A DNA stretch of 19,752 bases. It comes from Isotricha intestinalis (lineage: Eukaryota; Ciliophora; Litostomatea; Vestibuliferida; Isotrichidae). This document shows positions 9,988-18,508 of the stretch, one piece after another. The stretch is from contig JAJJLU010004049.1 of the NCBI GenBank assembly GCA_023807065.1, forward strand, positions 1-19,752, in the 5' to 3' direction. The notes beneath the pieces are model-generated. The model was not told where the DNA came from. It was given only the letters and a program-made list of their open reading frames with translations, and did no database searches. The first letter of the stretch is position 1, and each line of letters starts with the position of its first letter. A program made the translations under genes and the position numbers.

Positions 9988-10152
9988 TTTTTTAATTTAA
10001 TTTTTATTACATTTTTTACCGATTGCATAAAAATATTAATTATAATTAATAAAAGATATATGTAAAAATATTATAAAAAGAAAAAATTCAATTTTTTTAA
10101 ATAAAAAAATCATAAAAAGAAAAATAAAAAAAATAAAACATTAATTTCTTTT

Positions 10153-10635
10153 TTAAAACAAATAATTTTTTCTTTTCAAAAATCTTTCTTTTCTAAAAGA
10201 AGTAATTAATCCTTTTTCAAATTGCTCAATTTCATTTTTTAAATCAGGTCTTAAAAAAGAAAAGTTTGAATTATTTGTATTATTTCTACTACTAACACTT
10301 TTAAAACCTTTTTGAATTCTATGACTAGGAGGAGGACTAATAGAAACAACATAATTTAATTTTGAAGGATTAATTAATTCATTTTTCTCAAAATTATATA
10401 AAGGCATTTCTGGTTTAAAAGTAATTGTTGGTCTATTTATATATCCATTTTCAGAATAAGTTTCTGTTTTTAAAGTTTTATTTAAGTTTATTAAATTATT
10501 GCGAACTTTATTATCTGATGATAAAGGAGTTTTTAATGATTTATTTAATAATGATGAATTTCTAAATGAATTTGATGATTCTTTGTAAAAAGATGGTAAT
10601 GATGATAAGGAATCTAAAGTCTTTATTGTTGACAT
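10153..10635 (-). CDS. Small unknown basic Ser/Asn-rich protein, 160 aa
   Basis: I do not recognise a family. The first 60 residues are Ser/Leu/Asn-rich (SSLPSFYKESSNSFRNSS) and look disordered. A more complex block at about 68-125 contains RPTITFKPEMPLYNF and VVSISPPPSHRIQKGF. The C terminus is charged and likely helical (DLKNEIEQFEKGLITSFRKERFLKRKNYLF region, 131-160). There is no membrane segment. It follows the DI-E-G repeat gene's promoter side by 165 bases on the same strand and is divergent to the Mis18-like gene. Its minus-strand leader is an extreme A run (T run on the plus strand at 10636-10690). Codon use, a proper ATG and TAA support a gene. Confidence 0.7.
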   Translation of the reverse strand: MSTIKTLDSLSSLPSFYKESSNSFRNSSLLNKSLKTPLSSDNKVRNNLINLNKTLKTETYSENGYINRPTITFKPEMPLYNFEKNELINPSKLNYVVSISPPPSHRIQKGFKSVSSRNNTNNSNFSFLRPDLKNEIEQFEKGLITSFRKERFLKRKNYLF

Positions 10636-10811
10636 TGTTTTTTTTTTTTATTTTTTTTAATTTTTTTTATTATTTTTTTTATTTTTTTTTGGTTTTATTT
10701 ATTTGTTTTTAATTTTTTGGTTTTTTAAATGCGAATTAAATTAATTTTTTTATATTATATTAAATTTTTTTTTCATTTAAAATAAATTTAATTTTACTTT
10801 TAATAGATTTA
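10636..10811. promoter_or_regulatory. Short divergent promoter region with long T/A tracts
   Basis: This 176-base region must hold the start signals for the minus-strand gene ending at 10635 and the plus-strand gene beginning at 10812. Its left 60 bases are nearly pure T on the plus strand, i.e. an A-rich leader for the minus-strand mRNA. TATA-like stretches occur near 10750-10760. No specific factor site can be named. Confidence 0.4.
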
Positions 10812-12056
10812 ATGTCTGATAATTTAAACACAGAAGAAAAAAATGAAGAAGAAACAAAGAGAATAAATATTTTAGAAACAAAATTAAATATTAGTGATAA
10901 AAATAGAGAATTTTATGATATTCATGATGAACAAATTAGAGAAGATTCAGAAATAATAGATAATTCAATAATAAGTGAAAGAATAATTAGTTCTCAAATA
11001 ATTGAAAATGTTGAAAAAGATAATATATTAGAAGAACCAGAAATAACAAATCGTCAAATTGAAAAAAATATAGAATTTCAAAATAATATTTTAAATACTA
11101 AATTTAATGATAATACTTTTTTTATTCATTGTAGAAATTGTATGAAAATTATTTCTATTGAAGAAAGTAAGTATAAATTTTAATAATTAGAAAAGATTAT
11201 TTATGAGAAAAAAAAGTTTATTAAAATCAGTGTTAATAATAGTATTTTTAATATAATGAAAATTCATTCCAAAAATTCTATTTTAATAAAAAATGGAAAA
11301 GATAATGAAAATCAAATTTTAAATTATGATTATTTAAAATGTATTAAATGTAAATTACTTATAGGATGTTTAATTGATGATAATTTTTATTTTTTAAAAT
11401 CGAAAATTAAAGTAAAAAAAGAAAAAGAAATTTCATGTAATTTAATTTCTTTAAAAGAAGATTTATTAAATATATTTAATAATAAATTATCTGATATTTT
11501 AAAAAAAACAAATATTAATTTTTCAATTTATAAAAATCAAATATTTAAAAATTCATTAGATAAATTTTCTTCTTATAAAAAAAAACAATTTGATATAACA
11601 TTTATAATACATAAAATTGAAGGAAGAGTTTTTTTATTAGGAAATAATGGTTATTATAATAAAATAATAGAAGTATTAAATTTAAAATACACAAATAATA
11701 TTTTTTTTATTCTTTTAGTTAAAGAATACAATGAAATAGAAAATAATAAAATGATACAAGAATTAATAATAAATGGAGGAGAAAAAGAATTAAAATCATT
11801 TTATGATAAAAATAAAATAATGTTTTTAGATAATTATGATTTAGAAAATAATATTAAAAAAAATGAACATTTATTCATAAATTTATTTGAAGATTTATTT
11901 TATGATTTACCTATATTATTAAAAGAAGAAATAGATGAAAAATGTGAAGTAGAAAAAGAAGAACAATATATAAAAGATAAAAACTCAATAGATGATTTAG
12001 TAAATTATATTTCAAACGGAGGACAAAATAACTTTTTTGGAAAATGCTTTAATTAA
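10812..12056 (+). CDS. Mis18/Yippee-like zinc domain protein, two exons, 406 aa
   Basis: Exon 1 is 10812-11166 and exon 2 is 11191-12056; removing the 24-base intron gives a 406-residue frame of 1221 bases including stop. The N-terminal 100 residues are acidic and Glu/Ile-rich. FIHCRNCMK gives Cys107-x-x-Cys110 and YLKCIKCKLLIG gives Cys169-x-x-Cys172 followed by Gly177. Two CxxC pairs about 58 residues apart, the second followed by a hydrophobic-Gly step, is the Mis18/Yippee (CULT-like beta-tent) zinc-binding layout. Mis18 proteins act in centromere loading of CenH3, Yippee proteins in E3 complexes and other roles; which applies here is unknown. The remaining 230 residues include an alpha/beta-looking block (QFDITFIIHKIEGRVFLLGN, then IFFILLVKEYNE; 251-300) and an acidic end that I cannot assign. 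The downstream neighbour is 146 bases away on the same strand. Confidence 0.72.
11167..11190 (+). other. 24-base spliceosomal intron
   Basis: The intron begins GTAAGT, has a TTTTAATAAT stretch that could serve as branch region, and ends TTAG. It splits a codon after its first base (phase 1): A at 11166 joins AA at 11191-11192. Retention would put a TAA at 11181-11183 in frame. Splicing joins two otherwise separate frames and brings the two CxxC pairs into one protein, which is the main support. It is the only intron I find in the window. Confidence 0.85.
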
Positions 12057-12202
12057 TTTTTCAATGAAAAATATAATATATAAAATTTATAACAATAATA
12101 TAATATAACCGAAATTAATTTATATTTAAAAATCCAAAAAAAAATTCAAAAAAAAATTTTTAATTATATTTCAGTAATATAAATAAATATTAATAAATTA
12201 AA

Positions 12203-12577
12203 ATGTCAAAAAATAATGAAGAAATAAAACCAAAAAGATCTTCTTTAAAAAATTCAGAACGTTTAAATCCAAATGAAATTATGGCATATTCAAAGAAAAG
12301 AAATAGTGTAAGTTGGAAACTTAATTCAAATTTAAATTTTGATGAAGTTAAAGCAAAATTTAATATTAAAGAAAAAAAAGAAGAAAATGAACATGATAAA
12401 CAATTTAAAGAAGCTAGAAGAAAAAGTATAAAAAATGAATTTTCACTGGCTAAAGAATTATTAAAAAATAATAAAGAAATTTTAGAAATTGAAAATGAAG
12501 AAGGTGATGAAATTAAAGAAAATACTCATAGAAATGAACATATTAAAAATGATAGTGATAGTGAAGAAGTAGGATAA
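12203..12577 (+). CDS. PPP1R2: Protein phosphatase 1 inhibitor-2-like protein (IPP-2 family), 124 aa
   Basis: The product is short, charged and predicted disordered, with three blocks in the order seen in inhibitor-2/Glc8. RSSLKN (residues 12-17) parallels the SILK-type KGILKN. KKRNSVSW (31-38) parallels KKSQKW, the RVxF-like PP1 docking site. HDKQFKEARRKSIKNEFSL (64-82) parallels the C-terminal helix of inhibitor-2, with the conserved QF, RK and NE positions, followed by AKELL and an acidic run ending in DSDSEE. In animals and yeast this helix covers the PP1 active site. The protein is much shorter than the roughly 205 to 230 residues of human and yeast members and lacks the PxTPY site phosphorylated by GSK3. 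Both docking motifs are imperfect (SSLK, SVSW), so the call rests on order and the helix. It would regulate PP1 in cytoplasm or nucleus. Confidence 0.62.
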   Translation: MSKNNEEIKPKRSSLKNSERLNPNEIMAYSKKRNSVSWKLNSNLNFDEVKAKFNIKEKKEENEHDKQFKEARRKSIKNEFSLAKELLKNNKEILEIENEEGDEIKENTHRNEHIKNDSDSEEVG

Positions 12578-12703
12578 ATATATATATTTTTAATTTTTTT
12601 TTTGTGAAAAAAAAAGTGTTTTCTCAAAAAACAATTTTTAATATTTATTTTTAATTTAAAATATCATTATTTAAATACTATATATTTTAAAATATAAGTT
12701 AAT

Positions 12704-12722
12704 AATAACATAAAATGTTATT
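12704..12722. terminator. 8-bp hairpin between convergent genes
   Basis: AATAACAT and ATGTTATT form a perfect 8-bp stem with an AAA loop, in the 205-base gap between the convergent inhibitor-2-like and MORN genes. It may influence RNA 3' ends of both genes. Chance is a serious alternative in sequence this rich in A+T. Confidence 0.2.
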
Positions 12723-12782
12723 TATAATTATCAAATAAATTTAGTAATAATTGATTATTTTTAAATGATGATATTAAATTTA

Positions 12783-14030
12783 TTAATCTTGTAAATCACA
12801 ATTAGAAAATAATTCCGATGCTTGAGAATCAATTATTTCAAGTTTATTTTTAATTGTTTTTTTTTCTTCTTCTCCATAAATTTCAATTTTATTTTCCTTA
12901 ATTAATATATTAACTAATTTATCAATATCATTTATAGAATACATAAATAATTTAGAATAATTTTCCAAATTTTTACATTCATTATAAAATGAATTAGACA
13001 TATTAAATTTAAAACATTCTTCAAAATTAATAAAATCTTTAATTTTTTTTCCTTTTTTCCAAAGTGAAAACCTTGAAGAATTTTTAAACAAAATTTTTCC
13101 AAAACCATTCATTTTATTATTTTTCCAAAAACCAATATAAACTTTTTTATCTGAATTTTTTAAAAAATTCCAAATAAAAATTCCAAAACCTTCTTTTTTA
13201 TCTTTAATAAAAAATCCAATATAAATATGATTACTATCATGAATAAATTCTCCATAACCATTAAATTTATTATTTTTAAATTCTCCTCGATAAATTTTAT
13301 TAGAATTAAAAACATAAATTCCATAACCGTTAATAGCATTATTTTCCCATTCTCCTTTATAATAACTTTTATCAGGCCAAAAATAACTTCCAATACCATG
13401 TTTTTTCCCATTTAAATATTCACCTTTATAAAAAGAATTATCATCCCAAATTTCAATTCCAATTTTGATTTGAATATCATTTTCCCATATACCTTCATAA
13501 ATAGTATTTTTTGAATTATTATAAATTCCATAACCATTTGCTTTATTATTTTCAAATTCTCCTATATATGAAGTTTTATTTTTATAATTTCTAAAATTAC
13601 CAAAAGAATTAAATTTTAAATCTTCATCAAAATAACCTACATATTTAATTGAGTTATTTGTTGATTTATAAATACCAAAATTTCTACTTGAATCTATTAT
13701 ATAACATGAGTTTTCTTTTACATTTTTTGGAATATATTTTATTATATTGTTTGGACTTGATAATTGAGAATTTCCTATTAACCTTTTATTTGTTATATGA
13801 CCTGTACTTACATTTGATAATGATGAATTTATTTTATTTCGGGAATTTTTTTTTTTAGTTTTTTTATTGTTATTTATTAATAAATGACAAATTTCTTTTG
13901 GAAGTTGAATATCTTTATTTTTTAATATTACTGTTTCATTATTATTGTGATTTACGTTTAGTGTACTTATATTACAATAAGTTCTTTTATTTTCACACCC
14001 TGAACAAGTGTTACCAAAATTAATTCCCAT
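12783..14030 (-). CDS. MORN-repeat protein with a possible acylated N terminus, 415 aa
   Basis: Eight MORN repeats of about 23 residues start near residues 130, 155, 178, 201, 224, 247, 270 and 298, with the usual Y-x-G-x-F/W-x-x-x-x-x-x-G-x-G pattern (for example YKGEYLNGKKHGIG and YRGEFKNNKFNGYG). The third (YEGIWENDIQIKIG) is degenerate and the last has an insertion. MORN repeats form an elongated beta-sheet that binds proteins or acts as a scaffold at membranes and cytoskeleton. The N terminus MGINFGNTCSGCEN has Gly2 and Cys9 and Cys12, compatible with N-myristoylation and palmitoylation, so I infer membrane anchoring. Residues 20-125 are Asn/Lys/Ser-rich and disordered; 335-415 are a charged helical tail. 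Such proteins often act in cortical or basal-body structures of protists. The ATG at 14028-14030 is the only sensible start since it creates the Gly2. Confidence 0.93.
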   Translation of the reverse strand: MGINFGNTCSGCENKRTYCNISTLNVNHNNNETVILKNKDIQLPKEICHLLINNNKKTKKKNSRNKINSSLSNVSTGHITNKRLIGNSQLSSPNNIIKYIPKNVKENSCYIIDSSRNFGIYKSTNNSIKYVGYFDEDLKFNSFGNFRNYKNKTSYIGEFENNKANGYGIYNNSKNTIYEGIWENDIQIKIGIEIWDDNSFYKGEYLNGKKHGIGSYFWPDKSYYKGEWENNAINGYGIYVFNSNKIYRGEFKNNKFNGYGEFIHDSNHIYIGFFIKDKKEGFGIFIWNFLKNSDKKVYIGFWKNNKMNGFGKILFKNSSRFSLWKKGKKIKDFINFEECFKFNMSNSFYNECKNLENYSKLFMYSINDIDKLVNILIKENKIEIYGEEEKKTIKNKLEIIDSQASELFSNCDLQD

Positions 14031-14186
14031 TATAATTAATTTATTTTAAAATATAAATATTAAATATAATATGAATATGAAAAAATTATAAGATATTATT
14101 CCTAATATCCAAAATTAAATTAAATAAAAAAAATATAAATCATAAATAGAAATTTTTTTAAAAAACTAATTTCTTTAAAATAAAAA

Positions 14187-15332
14187 TTATATCATATAAT
14201 TTGTACTAGTTCTTTTTTCTCTCATATATCTAGTTTCAAATAAAGTTCTAGAATTACTTCTAATAACTTTAACTGCATCTGAGAAATCAATCTTATTTTT
14301 TTCAACAGCTTTTTTAATAAACATTAACAATTCTTCAAGAAATGCTTCTTTAGCAATTAAAGATATTGTTTTAGTATCTGAAATTTGGATAAAATTCATA
14401 AAATTTTCTTTTGTTAAACCTTCATTTTGTCTACTTTGATTATATTGAGTTAATTCCATTATTTTATTATTTAAAGTATTTATATCATTTTGACAATTAT
14501 TAAAAATAGCTCCTTGATTATTCATAAAATTATCAATTTTATCATTCGCAATTTTAAATTCATTCTGATAATTTTTTAACTTAGTTTCTTGTTGACTTAA
14601 TTTATTTTTTTCTTCTTTAATTTTCTGTAAATTTTTTTCAATGAAATGATTTATAATAATTTTCTTTATTTGCTCTTCAGGAGGATCATTTTGATAAATA
14701 TTGTTATTACTATTATAAATTTGAACATTACTATTTTGTGGAATTACATTATTATTAACAGGATTATTATAAAAATTGGCTCCAGGATTAAAATTATATC
14801 CCTGATTAGAAACTTGATTAGCAAGTTGATTAACACCACTGTTTAAAACATTATAAAATGTATTTTGAGGTCTGTTTATCGTATTAGGAGTATTTCTATA
14901 AATAGGAAAATTTTTACTAAAGGAATTATAAATTTCAGTTAATATATTTGACATAGGAGTTGAAGCATTCCAATATGACATTGAATTAACTTTAATTTCT
15001 TTAGTATTTACATTTATATTTGGATTTTTATTGTTTATTCCACATCCAGCACTAACTTCTAAATATATTAATGGAGGAATATATGGAAAATTCTTAGGTA
15101 AATATATTTGAATTGGGGTTTGATATGGTTTTTGTTGTAAGAAAATTTTCATTGGAAACCATACCATTATTATTTTATCTCTATTCCATTGACGAATATA
15201 TTCTCTAACATCTGAATACCTTAAAGGACTATTCATTAGTTCTTTAATGTTATTGATGATTAAGGATTTCATATTTGGGTCATAGTCACATTGATTTACT
15301 TCATTCATTATTCGTAAATCAAGATTGTACAT
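14187..15332 (-). CDS. VPS23: ESCRT-I subunit Vps23/TSG101-like
   Basis: The 381-residue product has the domain order of Vps23/TSG101. Residues about 15-147 form a UEV (ubiquitin E2 variant) domain: the YQTPIQIYLPKNFPYIPPLIYLE block corresponds to the NIPICLWL..YPYNPP region, and the NVNTKEIKV..SYW block to the hVD.nG.iYLpyL..W region, with no catalytic Cys at the E2 position. A Pro/Asn/Gln-rich linker follows (about 148-218), then a coiled coil (220-300), and a C-terminal steadiness box at about 315-373 (FLEELLMFIKKAVEKNKIDF, then VIRSNSRTLFETRYM). The protein is expected to bind ubiquitinated cargo and P[ST]AP motifs and to form ESCRT-I with Vps28 and Vps37 at endosomes and in cytokinesis. 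The N-terminal 60 residues are divergent, and the steadiness box is the stronger evidence. Confidence 0.88.
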   Translation of the reverse strand: MYNLDLRIMNEVNQCDYDPNMKSLIINNIKELMNSPLRYSDVREYIRQWNRDKIIMVWFPMKIFLQQKPYQTPIQIYLPKNFPYIPPLIYLEVSAGCGINNKNPNINVNTKEIKVNSMSYWNASTPMSNILTEIYNSFSKNFPIYRNTPNTINRPQNTFYNVLNSGVNQLANQVSNQGYNFNPGANFYNNPVNNNVIPQNSNVQIYNSNNNIYQNDPPEEQIKKIIINHFIEKNLQKIKEEKNKLSQQETKLKNYQNEFKIANDKIDNFMNNQGAIFNNCQNDINTLNNKIMELTQYNQSRQNEGLTKENFMNFIQISDTKTISLIAKEAFLEELLMFIKKAVEKNKIDFSDAVKVIRSNSRTLFETRYMREKRTSTNYMI

Positions 15333-15529
15333 TTCTTTATATATTTTTTTATTTTTTTGATATTTTTTATAAAATTTATTGATTATTTATTTAATTAATT
15401 AAATTTAATAATTTAATGTTAAAAATATAAAAATATTAGGGATTATCTAATAATTTATGATTTTTATAAATAGTAAATACTAATTTATATCTAATAATTA
15501 GTTTTTATTTATATAAAAAAAAATTAAAA

Positions 15530-18508
15530 TTAAAATATATTACAAAAGTCATTGTTATTTTCTATTTCATTTTTTGTATTATTAACTGTTAATAAATTAT
15601 TTTTATCAATTCTTTTTAAAATAGATTTAATATCTCTATTCAATTGAAAAATAATAATGTCTCTTTCATTTTCTTTATAAATATATAAATCATTTTTTAA
15701 AATATAATCATTAATAGGATAAGAAGAAAACATTTGTAAAGTTAAAAATTCCAATTTATCAAATCCATTATGATTAAAATTTTCTTTTAAATGACTTAAC
15801 TTTATTTTTTTTAACCATAAATCCAAATTAAAATTTAAATTAGAAGAAATTAATTGTTTTTTTGGTCCAGTAGAACAACAATTATAGCCACAATTTAATT
15901 GAATAGAAGATGTTAAAATATCTTCTTTTTCACCAATAATTTCATGAAATTTTAATAATACTTTACTAATTTTTTCAGGAATAATTTCAGAATCAACTTC
16001 TAATTTAGTTATTATTCTATAAATATGACCAGGATTATTTATTCCTAATTCTTCAATATCATTAAAAGATATTTTATATTTTCCTTTTTTTAAATCTGAA
16101 ATGACTTTATCAAAAGAAAAAATTCCTTTTGAAATTATTAATTTATAATAACATAATAAATCAATAGATTTTAAAAATTGATATAAAGAACTTGTATCAA
16201 CTTCATTAATATCAATATTTTGGTAATTACTACAAATATATTTCATTATATTCTTTGGTTCTGATCCAATAATATTAGAATAAATAATATATTCTACTTC
16301 TTCTTTATCATTTATATTACTTATTTTACTTGGAATGGTACTTGAAGTATTATAAGAACTAAATTTATTATGATTATGATAATGATTATATTTATTTGTT
16401 ACATAATAATGATTATGAATATTATTTTTTTTATTATTTAAATCATATTTCATTTCTTCACTTGGTTTAGTTGAAAATTTTGATAAATTATCTTTTGATG
16501 TTTTATTTTGACAATTCTCTGAATATGTTATTAAACTTTTTTTTGATGAAACAAAACTATTAGTATTATTATAAGTGTTATTTATATCTGTTTGAGTATA
16601 TACATCTTCACATTTAATTCTATTATTTTTTATTGTATTGAATAATTGATTATTTTTATTATTTTGTATTATTGTGTTTGTAAATTCATCTTTCGTATTT
16701 GAATTTGAGGAATTTAAATTTGAATTTAAATTATTATTTTCTTTGTTTGAAGAAGAATTACTATTTATCTTTTTTATTGAATATTCTTCACTTATTATCT
16801 TTTGTAATTTTGGCGTGAATATATTATTGATTTTATTTTTTTTTGATTCATCATCTGAATCTTCATTATCATTTATTTTTCTTGTGAATGACAAATTTTT
16901 CTTCTTTTTAAAATCTGAATTGTCAATAATTTTAACATTTATTTCTATATTCATGTTATTATTTTTTTTTTCGGAATTAAAAGAATTTTTCTTATTCAAT
17001 CCTTTTTTATTTTTTTTGTATTTATTATTGCTGTCTAAATTATTATTTATTTTATTGTCATTTTTATCATAATTTACATTTATACTTATATTTCTCTTCT
17101 CATTTTCTTTATCTTTATTATTTATACTCTCAGTGCTTTTATTATCATTTAAATTATTATTTAAATTAATACTTATATTACCATTCTTATTGTTACTATC
17201 ACTATTATCATTTACAATTTTATTTATTTTATCTGAATTCTTCTTAATATTGTTATTGTTATTTTTATTATTATTTAAATTATCATCAAAATTTAAATTT
17301 TCATCTTGATTCTTATTATTCTTATTTTCATCAATAAAATTCTTATTTTCAATTAAATTAGAGTTCTTACTTTTATTCTCAATAAAAGTTTTATAAGAAC
17401 TTTTCTCTCCTTCAACCATATTATTTCCTTTCTCATTTATTTCATTAATCTTAACATCACTATTCCCTTTATTTTCACTAGAATTATAATTAACTTTATT
17501 ATTACTAGATGTTCCATTATCCTTATTGGTATCAATATCATATTCTTGTTCATGTTCTTTAATAACACTATTATCTAAATCATTAAAAGATAATTTTTTC
17601 TTAAATCCACTTTCTTCATTATGACTAATAATATTATTATTGTTTAAATTATCTTTTAAATGAATTTTTCCATCATCTAAATTACTACTTCTAATATCTA
17701 TAATCCCAACTTTAACATTTCCAGGTTCTTGTAAAACAGCTTTACTACTTAATTCAATATTTCTTTTTCCTTTTTCACTAGTAATAGTATTAGTATAAAC
17801 TTGATTAATAGTCCAATTATTTTTACAAGGAGTATTATATAAATTTTTCCCAGGACTTTTAAATATATCTTCTTTTTGTAATTTCAATTTTTTTAAAGCA
17901 TTTCTCATTTCTTCACTATTAACATAATCTATAGGTCTTTTCCCACTTTTATCTTTCATTACTAAACTTCCATTATATTGAATTAGCAATAATAAAATAG
18001 TAGGATCAACATTACCTTTAATAGCTAAATGAACAGGAGTTTGCTCAAATAATTTAGTCTTTAAATTAGGATTACTTTTATATTTAAGTAATAATTTAAC
18101 AATTAAAACTTCTTGTTTAACAACAGCTAAATGTAAAGGACTCATTCCATCAATATTACTAATATTAGGGTCACTATTATATTTAAGTAATAATTTAACA
18201 TGTTCAATTTGATTCATTTCAACACTTTGATATAAAGGAGTTTCACCTAATGAACTTTTAATATTTGGATTTGCTCCATTTTGAATAAGTAATTCTGTTG
18301 CTTTTAAATTTCCTGCTATCACTGTTCTATATAATGGCGTCCAACCACATTCATTTGGAGTATTTATTTTTGAAGGTGATTGACAAAATGTTTGAATTAT
18401 TTTAATTTTTTCAGGAGAAGTTATTTTCTCTTGTGTTATATTTAATTTTTCTAATGTTAATGATGGCATGTGAAGAAGGGAGTCTTTAACGGAAATTTCA
18501 CCTGACAT
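15530..18508 (-). CDS. Ankyrin repeat protein with Asn-rich middle and two C-terminal SAM domains, 992 aa
   Basis: Residues about 53-200 hold four to five ankyrin repeats (GWTPLYRTVIAGN, GETPLYQSVEMNQ, GMSPLHLAVVKQE, EQTPVHLAIKGN, GKRPIDYV). Residues about 230-750 are low-complexity, very rich in Asn, Lys and Ser, with a His/Asn/Tyr patch (HNHYYVTNKYNHYHNHN) near 690 and an LC8-type TQT motif at 638-640 (VYTQTDI). Two SAM domains follow: about 771-836 (SLYQFLKSIDLLCYYKLII to LGINNPGHIYRIITKLE) and about 895-967 (LDLWLKKIKLSHLKENFNHN to ILKRID). A Cys-rich linker (NCGYNCC) precedes the second SAM. SAM domains polymerise or pair with other SAMs, and ankyrin repeats bind proteins, so this is most likely an assembly scaffold. 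The first SAM is canonical with the GHxxRI helix-5 pattern; the second is less so. The start MSGEISVKDS fits an A-rich leader. Confidence 0.92.
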   Translation of the reverse strand: MSGEISVKDSLLHMPSLTLEKLNITQEKITSPEKIKIIQTFCQSPSKINTPNECGWTPLYRTVIAGNLKATELLIQNGANPNIKSSLGETPLYQSVEMNQIEHVKLLLKYNSDPNISNIDGMSPLHLAVVKQEVLIVKLLLKYKSNPNLKTKLFEQTPVHLAIKGNVDPTILLLLIQYNGSLVMKDKSGKRPIDYVNSEEMRNALKKLKLQKEDIFKSPGKNLYNTPCKNNWTINQVYTNTITSEKGKRNIELSSKAVLQEPGNVKVGIIDIRSSNLDDGKIHLKDNLNNNNIISHNEESGFKKKLSFNDLDNSVIKEHEQEYDIDTNKDNGTSSNNKVNYNSSENKGNSDVKINEINEKGNNMVEGEKSSYKTFIENKSKNSNLIENKNFIDENKNNKNQDENLNFDDNLNNNKNNNNNIKKNSDKINKIVNDNSDSNNKNGNISINLNNNLNDNKSTESINNKDKENEKRNISINVNYDKNDNKINNNLDSNNKYKKNKKGLNKKNSFNSEKKNNNMNIEINVKIIDNSDFKKKKNLSFTRKINDNEDSDDESKKNKINNIFTPKLQKIISEEYSIKKINSNSSSNKENNNLNSNLNSSNSNTKDEFTNTIIQNNKNNQLFNTIKNNRIKCEDVYTQTDINNTYNNTNSFVSSKKSLITYSENCQNKTSKDNLSKFSTKPSEEMKYDLNNKKNNIHNHYYVTNKYNHYHNHNKFSSYNTSSTIPSKISNINDKEEVEYIIYSNIIGSEPKNIMKYICSNYQNIDINEVDTSSLYQFLKSIDLLCYYKLIISKGIFSFDKVISDLKKGKYKISFNDIEELGINNPGHIYRIITKLEVDSEIIPEKISKVLLKFHEIIGEKEDILTSSIQLNCGYNCCSTGPKKQLISSNLNFNLDLWLKKIKLSHLKENFNHNGFDKLEFLTLQMFSSYPINDYILKNDLYIYKENERDIIIFQLNRDIKSILKRIDKNNLLTVNNTKNEIENNNDFCNIF

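Noticed and set aside
16674..17072. 132-codon plus-strand frame inside the Ank-SAM gene
   Set aside because: It is the antisense of the Asn/Lys-rich middle (Phe/Leu/Ile runs) with no recognisable feature.
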